A program made the position numbers and the translations under genes. Source: Dactylellina haptotyla (lineage: Eukaryota; Ascomycota; Orbiliomycetes; Orbiliales; Orbiliaceae). Taken from it: a DNA stretch of 64,000 nucleotides. The notes beneath the pieces are model-generated. The model worked only from the letters and a program-made list of their open reading frames with translations, did no database searches and was not told where the DNA came from. Every line of letters starts with the position of its first letter. Position 1 is the first letter of the stretch. The DNA is taken from positions 1,860,001 to 1,924,000 of the forward strand of contig CM062381.1 in assembly GCA_031310005.1 (NCBI GenBank), given 5' to 3'. This document shows, piece by piece, positions 54,935-64,000 of this stretch.

Positions 54935-57900
54935 CTATCTTATAGTTACACCAGATCTCTTGCTATACATTCTCGATGCGATATTCATGGCGGTCAGCTC
55001 CTGGAAGAGCAATTTCGCAGCATAAGGAAGATGAATCTGCGAAATCTTCGTCTTATTGCGACAAGGGCGGCATTCAAAGAGATTCTTTTTCAAGTTTCTA
55101 TATTCGCATATTTAGGCGTTAGAACAGAATCTTAGAAGATATATCGAGAAAGAGTACTTACGCAATCGGGGTCATAAGACCGCAGATATCGCAGACGTGA
55201 ACTCTGAATGCGTCTGAGACTTCGAATAGACTATATTCAGATTTGAGGATTAGCAACAGAACACACCGCGCAATTTTAGGGACGAAGAAGCTATAAAAAC
55301 GTACCGTTCTTTCAAGAAAGCACTCGCACCATGTGAAATCATACAATCACGTTCCATCTCTCCGAAACGCAAACCACCATCACGAGCACGACCTTCCACC
55401 GGCTGCCTCGTCAGAATCTGCACAGGCCCACGAGCTCTCGCGTGAATTTTGTCGTCAACCATATGTCTCAATCGCTGATAATAAGTCGGTCCCAAAAACA
55501 CTTGCGTAACGAGCTTTTTGCCCGTATGCCCATTGTACATGACCTCGAACCCACGCGATTGGTAGCCGTGCTCGCGGAGCAACCGGGATACGTTCTCCAC
55601 GGTGACTTCGGTGAACGGTGTCGCGTCTCCTTCGAAGCCTCTGAGCGAGGACACTTTACTCAACTGACACTCGACCAAATGGGCAATTGTCATACGGGAC
55701 GGAATGGCGTGGGGGTTGATGATGAGATCTGGCACGATTCCCTCGGCGGTGAACGGCATGTCCTCGTGACGGTACGTGATACCGATTGTTCCCTTCTGTC
55801 CGTGTCTAGATGCGAACTTGTCGCCAATCTGCGGAACTTTCGTGGTCCTCATACGAACCTTGACGAATCTCATGCCTTCAGCGTTGGTTGTAAGCATCAC
55901 TTGGTCTACTATACCATTCTCAGTACTTCTGAGGGGCGTCGAGACGTCACGTTTGGTATGGTTCTTAGTACGTTGGCCGAGTTCTTCGGTATCCGCGGGA
56001 ATCGGGGCCGTTTTGCCGATAATGATGTCCTCGCCGGAAACTCTAACACCAGGCGCAACGAGACCATCCTCGTCCAGCTTGTCGTAGGTTCCGTGCTTGA
56101 GGCGGAGGGTGTTGTTACGCATCGGCTTCTCGAATTCTTCAATAGTTGTCATGCCGATTCGCTTCTCGGAGTCCATGTACGCACGGTAGAACAAACTTCG
56201 GAAGAGTCCGCGATCGATACTACTTTGATTCATAATGACGGAATCTTCTTGGTTGTATCCGCTGTAGCACATGATACCCACAATGGCGTTCTGCCCCGCT
56301 GGCAGCTCACGGAACTTGAGGAACTCCATAGAGCGGGTGGTAGCAAGAGGCTTCTGAGGATAGTACAAGATATTGGCCATGGTATCCATTCTCTCGTTGA
56401 AGTTTGTCAAGAAGATACCCATAGCTTGTTTACCCATAGCAGATTGGTAAGTGTTACGAGGAGACTGCAGAGGCTCAGGTTAGCAACCAAGAAAACGCCA
56501 AAGCTCCGCAATGTAAAGCATACCTGGTTGTGATCCGGGAAGGGGATGATGCTTGCACAGATACCCAAGATCATACTCGGATGAATTTCACAATGAGTCC
56601 ACGTGTGGGCATAAGGGTTGACTTTCGCCTTCACCCTCTTTGCCATATCACCGCTGTCATCAGCTGGGATCTCATAGCCGGCTTGTACCTGCCTTGAAAT
56701 CTCCAAGTCTTCGGGACTCATAGAAATCATGATTGTTTCCTCTTCTTCAGCATCCACGTATTCAACACAACCATCGTTGAGCAGACCGTTCCAGCCGTAC
56801 TTCTCCTCGCCGGGTGCGAGATCTTCCGCAGTTTGGAACTTCGCATTCTCGAGTTTTTCAATGTGATATTTTTGAAGAACCAGCTCGCCTTTGCGTAAGC
56901 TGCCCGGATCGTTATCAATAACGTAAAGCGGGCGGGTCACACGTCCCGCATCGCTGAAAATCTTGAACTCTCTATCACGAATATCTCGGATGACACTGAC
57001 TTCGTGACTAATGACGTTCGTGCGGCGAAGACTAAGAACTGTGCGGTAAAGGGAGGCTGCATCGCGATGGACACCAACCCAGGAGCCGTTGATGAACACC
57101 TTTGTAACGTTCGGCGACCTGCCAGGTTCGAAGGTTTCCAGAGGTTCTAAGTTCCTCTGCTCCATAAAAGCTTGGATGGGTTCCGTTGGGGAACCAACGG
57201 TAATATAAGACATAAGAGACAGATTCTTGACTAAACCACAAGCTTGACCTTCGGGGGTCTCGGCAGGACACACCAGGCCCCAATGAGTATTGTGAAGCTG
57301 ACGAGGTTTTGCAATCTTTCCGTCTCTTCCGATTGGAGTGTTCGTTCTCCGCAAATGCGACAACGTGGAGGCAAAAGTATACCGATTTAGCACCTGGGAG
57401 ACACCGGCTTTCGCAGAAGCAGGCTTCTTCTGATCACCCCAGTTTCCAGTAGCCAAAGAGTATTTCAAACCGTTCGTGATTGTGTTCGATTTTATGGCAA
57501 GAGTGACGTTGAAATCGCGACCACTCTCGACACACTTCTGAAGGTATTTGAAGACATCTTTGACGAGCTTCTTGAAAAGCATGCGGAACAAGTTTGCGAG
57601 AAGGGGGCCAGCGAGATCGAGACGCTTCTTTCCAAAATGATCACGATCATCAGTTTCTCTTCGCTCAAGAGCGCACTGCAGCATTTTGTGGACCATGTAT
57701 CCTAAGAAGAATGCTTTTCTCGTCTCATGACCCTCCGCTTGGGAGATATGGGGGAGGAGTTCTTTCTGCATGATTTCTTTAGCGTATTTTATACGCTTTT
57801 CTCTGTTGATACCTTGCGCGTTACCACGTTTGCCGATGAAGTCAAGGGCTACTTCTCTGTCCTGGATGACGAATGCCTCCTCGATACAAGGCTTGAGCAT

Positions 57901-58920
57901 CTCGAGCATTGCGGTGTCATTGCGGTCGTAGCAGACCCGATTAAGGATGTCTTCGTCAGATACGACACCTAACGCGCGAAATACCACGGCGATGGGGACA
58001 TCGGTTTTGATGTACGGAAGGGTCGATCTTATCGTTCTTCCGAAACCGGTCCTGCCTTCACCCTTCGCCATTAACTTGATAGTCAAACTGCTGATCAACC
58101 GGGATCCTTTCTCTAGAGCGCTTCGGATTTCGGCAATGAAACTGATCGGTGACGGTGCTGCTTTCTTAAAGCATTGGACGATATTGGCAGCGCTTCGCTC
58201 CTGAGCAATGAGGACTTTCTCGGAACCGTTGATAACAAAGTAGCCTCCCTGGTCGTACGGGCATTCGTTGAGGCCGTACAGACCGTCCTCGTTGAATTCC
58301 TTCAGGACACAGTATCGCGATTTCAGCATGATGGGCATCTTGCCGATAAAGACTCTGGTTTGTTTCATATTATCGATATCCTCGTCTTCATCGTCGACTT
58401 CTTCCGTTGTATCTCCGATGACTTGCCAGTGGTAGCCGGGCTTGTCCTTTTTCTCGCCGCTAGTTTCACCTTCGGCATCCTCCATATCTTCGTCTTCATC
58501 CTCTTCCTTTTCGACCCCGGCGATTTCACGCGCCACCATGACCTTCTGTGACATTTGCAGGTACAGAGGTGAGGCGTACGTCAGATTTCGTAAACGAGCC
58601 TCCTGGGGCTGCATGACCTGGGTGGAGCCATCTCCCTCGGTGAACGTGGGGCGTGACAGCAGGACGTTTCCAAACTTGATCTCGAATCGGCGCAGAGCTA
58701 TACCCTCATCATTACTAGGGGTGTTGTGGTCGAGCACGAGCTGATTGTCCTCGTCGATGAGTTCCTGCATGGTGGTGCTAACGAATTCATCGAAGGAGTC
58801 GATCTGTTGGGAGACGAGACCCTTCGCATCGAAGAAGGATGAGATGACCGTCCAGCAGTCCTCGGCCGTGATGTTGGTTTCCTCCTCGTACTCCTCGTAT
58901 TCTTCTTCCATGTCGGACAT
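54935..58920 (-). CDS. RPB2: RNA polymerase II second largest subunit
   Basis: Half of the catalytic cleft of nuclear RNA polymerase II. Four exons in transcript order: 58920-56524, 56464-55305, 55230-55162, 55097-54935; 1262 residues, slightly longer than yeast (1224). The acidic N-terminus ([14 protein letters not shown]) is followed by the protrusion, lobe and fork domains. Recognisable blocks are [37 protein letters not shown], the [14 protein letters not shown] motif of the active-site region, [16 protein letters not shown] and the C-terminal [19 protein letters not shown]. The zinc site in the clamp is CDICG (exon 3) and CRPC (exon 4). The family C-terminus [16 protein letters not shown] is complete. 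The second and third introns fall within 200 bases and split the zinc clamp across three exons. A large antisense open frame (55442-56533) is a shadow. Confidence 0.98.
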
Positions 58921-59920
58921 CTCGAGCGGGCGATGCGGGATCGAGTTATCCCCGAGCCGTTGTTATCAAGATGATGGCAGCGGTGAGGTGTCGGTGGCGA
59001 CGGTGGAATCGAATGTGATGGATACACGCGAGGATCCGGTCGAGGTCAGTGGCCACGCTGTCGCGTTACTTGTGCGGCAGCGGAAGGGAGGAATTGTTTC
59101 GGGGGCCAATGGAGATGTATCGTGAATGTCTAGTTCGAAGCCTAGCCCGTGAGAGCGATGGGGTCTACGTTCTTTGGATGGAGGAAGAACGAGCCTGGCT
59201 GGAGGGAGGATGGTGGATGGGAGTGGAAGAGGTTGATGTTGGAAGGGTTGTCGCTTGTGGCGAACCTTTCGGCTGCGGCTCGACTGGAAAAGTGGACGCT
59301 CAGCTAAGCGACCAAACCTCAACCACCACGGCAGCTGCTTAGGTAAGTAAGTACTTACATATCTATCTACCAAAGTAGTTTCTACAAACTTCGTGGGGAT
59401 ATCACGAAGCTACGGGAAGGTGTAGATTCGGCAGGTGTAGAGAACTGTGGAGCTGCGTATATAACGGTGAAGCTTAGACCACAGCGAGCTCTCACCGCCA
59501 GCTCACAGAACCAGGCACGGCACGCGGGACTACAAGGACAGGATTTCAAGAGAAGAAAAAAGAGGCGATGCTACTGGTAGTAGTAATAGCAATATAATAT
59601 AGTTCCCATCGGCGCAGACACTTTCTCTAAGGCTGCTCCGCCTAAATTCAAGATAAATTCAGATATCCAAAGGAGAAAAATTAGAAAATAGAAAAAAGGA
59701 GGAAGAAGGTATTTTGATCCCAAAAGCGTAGTATAACATAAACACCCATGCTCCCAATTTTTTTTTTCATCCGCTAGAATCGCTTATGATGCCTATATGA
59801 TGAAAAAGGAAAAAGATAGAGAAATAAAAGATAGCCAATGTCCGAAGGGTTGGTTGGTGAATTCCGAGTTTCCTTTTTTATTTTTATGTTTTTTTTGGTG
59901 TGTATTTTTTTTCTTCTTCA
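58921..59920. other. Intergenic region upstream of RPB2
   Basis: 1 kb between the RPB2 start and the dynein light chain stop, both on minus. It should contain the RPB2 promoter and leader and, next to 59920, the light chain 3' UTR with several A and T runs. No supported coding region; open frames near 59049-59342 lack features. Confidence 0.45.
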
Positions 59921-60696
59921 TTATTGGGTCTTGAAGAGCAGTATCGCGACGTGGCCGAGGTAAAAGTAGATGAAGTGCTTGGTTTCTTTGCGGGTTGTCA
60001 GTCAACGGCTGAGTATCGGACCAGGAGGGTGATGACGCTCATTACTCACCATGGGTCACAAAGCTGCCAAAGTTCCGACCCACGATGCAATGCCAAGTCG
60101 AACCGTATTTTCCATCAAACTGTTTCACATGAAACGGTTAGTTTGAGCCTCTTGTCACCGCCATCTCGCCGGCTAAAGCGATCGGGAAAGGGTGTGAGAT
60201 GGGGGGGCGTCTGTGGCTGCGTACCTCTTTCTTGATATGTTGCGCGATATCCTAAGGGTTTTTATTTGGCGTGTTAGGCGACAGGTTGGATGAAGCGTGT
60301 TTTGCGCACACGGGTAGAGGTGCTGCCGTATGATCGATCACTCACCTTTTCGATATGGAAATCCTCCATGGCCTTTCGAGCTGTTGGTTCGGGAAATCAC
60401 CAGTCAGAACAATCTGTTGGGGGAGAATACGAAGTGAACGAGGAAGAGTAACTCACCAACTGCAACCGCATCCTCTTGCATCGCCTCGGCCTGGAGAGAA
60501 CGACGGACGACGAGTTAGAGAGAGGGAGAAAAAAAATACAAAAAAACAAGCTAGTCTCACCATATCAACCGACTTGATGGCGGCTATAGAGAGAGAGCGC
60601 AAGCGGAGAGATTAGCATCATGTGGAGGGCCAGCGTATGGAGGGTTTAAGGGGTGACCACACACGTACCCTTCATATCTGCGTTATCCGCGACCAT
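59921..60696 (-). CDS. Dynein light chain LC8 type
   Basis: LC8 is a homodimeric hub subunit of cytoplasmic dynein (DYN2 in yeast, nudG in Aspergillus) that also dimerises many other proteins. Seven exons in transcript order: 60696-60669, 60583-60561, 60490-60457, 60380-60346, 60251-60225, 60119-60050, 59985-59921; 93 residues. Every border is GT-AG and the joined protein matches the family along its whole length: [52 protein letters not shown] and [16 protein letters not shown]. Compared with the animal protein the C-terminus ends KTQ instead of KSG, and Asn in KYNPTWHC is Gly (KYGSTWHC). Six introns in 776 bases make the gene invisible to simple frame scans. Confidence 0.95.
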
Positions 60697-61378
60697 TGTG
60701 GTGTTGGGCTGTGAAAGCGGGAGCGAGGGCTATAACTGAAGCTAGAAAAAGTAGGGCACAGCGGGTCAGTCTTCGGGACTGCGTGTATATATCGGAGCGA
60801 TGGCGGATGCCGAGGGATGTGGAATGGGACGTGAGAGGCAGCGGTTGATTCCTACGGTAAACTAATCTGATATCGACCGAGCAGTCAAAAAAGGAGCGAG
60901 GGCGTCGGAGAGAAGAGGGAAGAGAAGAGAAGCGAGAGATGGGGGGGAGTGGACTGGAATACAATGTGCAGCGATTGCCCGGACAAGGGAACAGATTAAA
61001 TATGTTGGCGAGGACGAGAAAGGTCGTCTCGTCTTGGTCGGTTGGTTGCAATTGGCGGTGGTGTGTCGCTGGCTGGCATGGAAATTCTTGGGCGAGCTTG
61101 GAACTCCTGCGAACGCTGCTGAACGCTGCTGCCCGCCAAGCCCAACAAGCCTCGGCGCCACTGCGCTCTGCCCGGGCTGCTTCTGGGCACCCTCCCCGCC
61201 GCGGCTCCCTCCGGGGTGTCCTCCGGGGTCCTCCGGGCAACGTCCCCCGGTGCCACACCCGCCAAGACGTCGTCTAGCCTCCGTCGCCAGTTGAAAAATT
61301 TTTCTTCCTCTCCTCCTCCTCATCTTCCTCTCGCTCTCTTCCTCCTCCTCCTTCAATCACAATTATCGTAATATTGTA

Positions 61379-61414
<36 letters not shown>

Positions 61415-61437
61415 TTAATTGTAAAACAAATACAACG
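60697..61437. other. Divergent promoter region
   Basis: About 0.74 kb between the LC8 start (minus) and the MRD1 start (plus). The plus strand is CT-rich from about 61290 to 61360 and is followed by an ATT microsatellite ending 23 bases before the MRD1 ATG. GC-rich sequence around 61130-61270 carries open frames on both strands with no recognisable domain. Confidence 0.45.
61379..61414 (+). repeat. ATT trinucleotide microsatellite in the MRD1 leader
   Basis: Twelve uninterrupted ATT units end 23 bases before the MRD1 start codon and are probably within the 5' UTR. Length variation could alter leader structure. Confidence 0.9.
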
Positions 61438-64000
61438 ATGGCCGAGGACTCGTCCGTCGCTGCTGGCACGTACGGTATCATCTCTCCAATCCCCCCATCG
61501 TCGTCGTCGCATAGCACAATTTACTAACATCCCCCAGCCAGCCACCACTCCTCCTCCCCCCTCCAAAGTCCTCCCGCATCTTCATCAGAAACCTCCCCCC
61601 CACAAACTTCTCCGATGCCGCCCTCCGCGCTCACTTCTCAAAGCTCGCCGGCTCCTCTATCACAGACTGCCGCTTCTTCCCAGACCGCAGGATAGCCTTC
61701 ATCGGCTACAAGACCCCCCAGCAGGCCGAAGCCGCCGTCAAGTACTTTGACCGCTCCTTCATCAAGACCGCAAAACTATCCGTCGAGATCGCCAAATCCA
61801 CCAGGGATGGCCACCTCTCTCGCCCCTGGAGTGCAAACTCCCCGGGTTCCTCCGCCTTCGCCAAGAAGCACAACCTCAACGAGTCCTCCACCACCATGGC
61901 CAAAAACCTCAAGCGGAAACGCGACGAGGTCGGGACCAAGAAAGATGACGGGAACGCTGTTGATGAAAACGACCCCAAGTACCGCGAATACATGCAATTG
62001 ATGAAGAATCGTGTAAACACAAAGATCTGGGAGAACGAGACCGCCATCATCAACGAAGAGCAGCCCGCTGCCCTCCACGTACTCGAAGACGAAAGCGAGG
62101 GAGAATACGAGGAACTCTCCCACCCAAAGCTAGAAAAGAAGAAGTGGAAAAAGGACATCCCCGAACCTCCTTCGATATCCCAAACCGCAGTAGACTCCGC
62201 CGTCACTGCTGAAGACCCTTCCACGGAACCTGCAGCGGACCCCGAGATTTTACCGGACGTTGACAAACCCGTCCAAACCGGGTTATCAGATGCGGACTGG
62301 CTCAAATCTATGACGAATACCGGACTCGAACCCAAAGACCTCAATGCCGAGGCAGAACCTAAGGACAAGCCGGGTTCCTCGGATGAATGGGGAGGCATCG
62401 AGGACGACGAGAACATGGAAGACGCACCCGCAGACGCTAGCCCGGAACCGCAGCCGAAATCCGAATATGACCTCGCTATCGAGAAGATAGAAGAGACAGG
62501 AAGGCTGTTCGTTCGAAATCTCACGTATTCTGTCACTGAATCAGAGCTTGAAGAACTTTTCGCCCAGTTCGGGGAACTAGAAGAGGTAGGACATTCCCCC
62601 CAAAATTTTTCTCAATATATTACCCACTGCCCAAATGTTGCGCGTTCCCCTCTCCCCTCAATATGATGATACCATCCTTAGATAGGGACAGCTGCGATGC
62701 ATCAAAAAGATGTTATCTGTGATGATCCCATTAATAGATAGTAAACTTGTCTGATACCATACTTTATCTTCTCTACAAATCACCATCTACCCATTTGCGC
62801 CCCACTAGTCCACGCTCTTGCTAACCGTCTATTCTACTTCCACAAAAGGTTCACCTCCCCGTCGACCTAAAGAAACACACACCGAAGGGCTTCGCCTACA
62901 TCCAATTCACCACTCCATCATCAGCAGTTGCTGCCTTCGAAACCCTTGACAAATCCATCTTCCAAGGCCGGAGTCTACACGTCCTCCCTGCCGAAGTCAA
63001 ACGCGAATCCCAGCTCGACGACTTTGCCCTCTCAAAGCTACCCCTCAAAAAGCAGCGTGAAATCCTCAAGAAACGTAATGCGAGCAAAGCAGACTTTGAA
63101 TGGAACTCGCTCTACATGAACATCAACGCCGTCATGGCGTCCACAGCGGACAGACTAGGCGTCTCCAAAGCTGACCTCCTGGACCCGACTAGCACGGACG
63201 CAGCGGTAAAGCAAGCCCATGCTGAGACTAGAGTCATACAGGACACGAAATCTTATTTTGAACAGCATGGCATAAACCTCGCTGCCTTTGCAAAGAAGAA
63301 GCGTGGAGATAAGATCGTTTTAGTCAAGAATTTTGCCTATGGAACCACCATTGACGAACTCCGCGGGCTTTGCAACGAGTTCGGAGAAACAAAACGTGTG
63401 CTAATGCCGCCAGCGGGTACTATCGCCATTGTGGAGTTCACGGACGGCCCCAGTGGTCGAGCGGCCTTTACCAGACTTTACGGTCGTAAATTCAAAGAGT
63501 CGATATTGAAAGTCGAAAAGGGACCTGAAGACCTCTTCGTCGCAGCCGTAGACCCCACCAATAAAGATCCCCAGAAATCCGCAGAAGTATCGGGTAACGT
63601 CGCGAAGCCATCCATCAGAGACATCATCTTCACCGGCGACGAAGATGTCATTCCCGGCGAAACCGCCTCCCTCTTCGTCAAAAACTTGAGTTTCGCAACC
63701 GCCCAGGATAAACTTAAAGACATCTTCTCACCTTTAGAGGGGTTCATGGCCGCGAGGATCAAGACGAAGCCGGACCCCAAGAACCCAGGCAAGACGCTAA
63801 GCATGGGCTACGGCTTTGTCGAGTTCCGCACGAAGGCCTTCGCGGACGCAGCAGCCGCGGCCATGAACGGCTACTTCCTAGACGGGCACAAACTCGAAAT
63901 CCGCGGGTCACACCGGGGTGAAGACGCCGCGGCGGAAAGAAAGAAGGTGGACGCGAGAAAGAACGCGGCCAGTACCAAGATTATCATCAAGAACTTGGCG
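61438..64000 (+). CDS. MRD1: Multiple RNA-binding domain protein Mrd1 (partial, 3' end outside window)
   Basis: Mrd1 binds pre-rRNA and the U3 snoRNP and is needed for early 18S rRNA cleavages in the nucleolus. Three exons are visible: 61438-61469, 61538-62585 and 62849-64000, giving 744 codons before the window edge; yeast Mrd1 has 887. RRM1 (about 24-95) starts SRIFIRNLPPTNFSDAALR. An acidic linker carries KNLKRKRDE, DENDPKYREYMQLMK and KIWEN. RRM2 (about 333-405) starts GRLFVRNLTYSVTE and is split by the second intron. Then come LDDFALSKLPLKKQREILKK, RRM3 (about 510-580, KIVLVKNFAYGTT), RRM4 (about 630-710, ASLFVKNLSFATAQ) and the start of RRM5 (TKIIIKNLA). RRM1 lacks an N-terminal METS-type start as in yeast; the first exon adds ten residues instead. 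Intron 2 (263 nt) is unusually long for this window. Confidence 0.92.
62663..62754 (+). ncRNA. Weak candidate box C/D snoRNA inside MRD1 intron 2
   Basis: The intron contains ATGATGA (62663, C-like), GTGATGA (62719, C'-like) and CTGA (62751, D-like), giving a 92-nt C-to-D span, which is usual for fungal box C/D snoRNAs. Against it: the flanks of the C and D boxes do not pair, and I see no clear D' box. The boxes are short and could be chance. Confidence 0.18.

Noticed and set aside
55442-56533. 363-codon open frame antisense to RPB2
   Set aside because: It lies entirely opposite a conserved RPB2 exon, shows no domain, and arises from codon bias of the real gene.
1-64000. Transposons, CRISPR arrays, secondary metabolite cluster, RIP-mutated blocks
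   Set aside because: No transposase or reverse transcriptase motifs, no regular spaced repeats, no polyketide or peptide synthetase domains, and no long strongly AT-biased blocks were seen.

Overview
The window is a piece of a nuclear chromosome from a filamentous ascomycete (Pezizomycotina). The evidence is the gene set (fungal-type Slx4, Ent3, Yng2, Hos2, Pib1-like FYVE/RING protein, cyt-4/Dss1 exoribonuclease, MRD1, a histidine-first secreted protein), the short GT-AG introns (mostly 50-130 nt, often with a CTAAC/CTGAC-like branch site close to the AG), and the moderate GC content. The class cannot be fixed from sequence alone. Intron-rich small genes (11 exons in an alpha-galactosidase, 7 exons in a 93-residue dynein light chain) and 2-3 kb intergenic stretches would suit an intron-rich lineage such as Pezizomycetes or Orbiliomycetes, but that is inference. 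I supported 22 protein-coding genes. I saw no tRNA, rRNA, CRISPR array, prokaryotic feature or recognisable transposon.

Layout. 0-4 kb: a small mitochondrial-type membrane protein and a secreted GH27 alpha-galactosidase, both on plus. 4.5-13.5 kb: a divergent pair, a FYVE/RING ubiquitin ligase (minus) and a TRP/FLC-type membrane channel (plus), separated by about 2.5 kb. 14.4-22.3 kb: an amidase (plus) facing a Cys/Met-metabolism PLP enzyme (minus), then the mitochondrial RNase II-like nuclease (minus). 23.3-35.5 kb is gene-poor: the histidine-first secreted protein, UTP-glucose-1-phosphate uridylyltransferase and a small membrane protein, all on minus, with gaps of 2-3 kb. 35.5-38 kb: an unrecognised 710-residue protein, tail to tail with the molybdopterin synthase small subunit. 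39-45 kb: an AidB-like acyl-CoA dehydrogenase, an Ent3-type epsin and a mitochondrial/cytosolic cyclophilin, all on plus. 45.6-50.8 kb: proline dehydrogenase and Slx4, divergent. 51-54 kb: the Hos2 deacetylase and the NuA4 subunit Yng2 start 335 bp apart in opposite directions. 55-64 kb: RPB2, dynein light chain LC8 and the 5' part of MRD1, which runs off the right edge.

The genes are mostly single-copy housekeeping functions and do not form a metabolic cluster. The links I can see are local: opposing chromatin regulators sharing one promoter interval (HOS2/YNG2), transcription and pre-rRNA processing genes near each other at the right (RPB2, MRD1), and two secreted proteins with enzyme-like features (alpha-galactosidase, histidine-first protein). 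Exon models were built by hand from splice consensus, reading frame and family motifs. Every multi-exon model gives a total coding length divisible by three. I did not find a clear previously undescribed system. The best leads are the catalytic microexons of the alpha-galactosidase, the histidine-first protein with its dibasic C-terminal tail, the unrecognised 710-residue gene, the altered cyclosporin-site residue of the cyclophilin, and the HOS2/YNG2 promoter.
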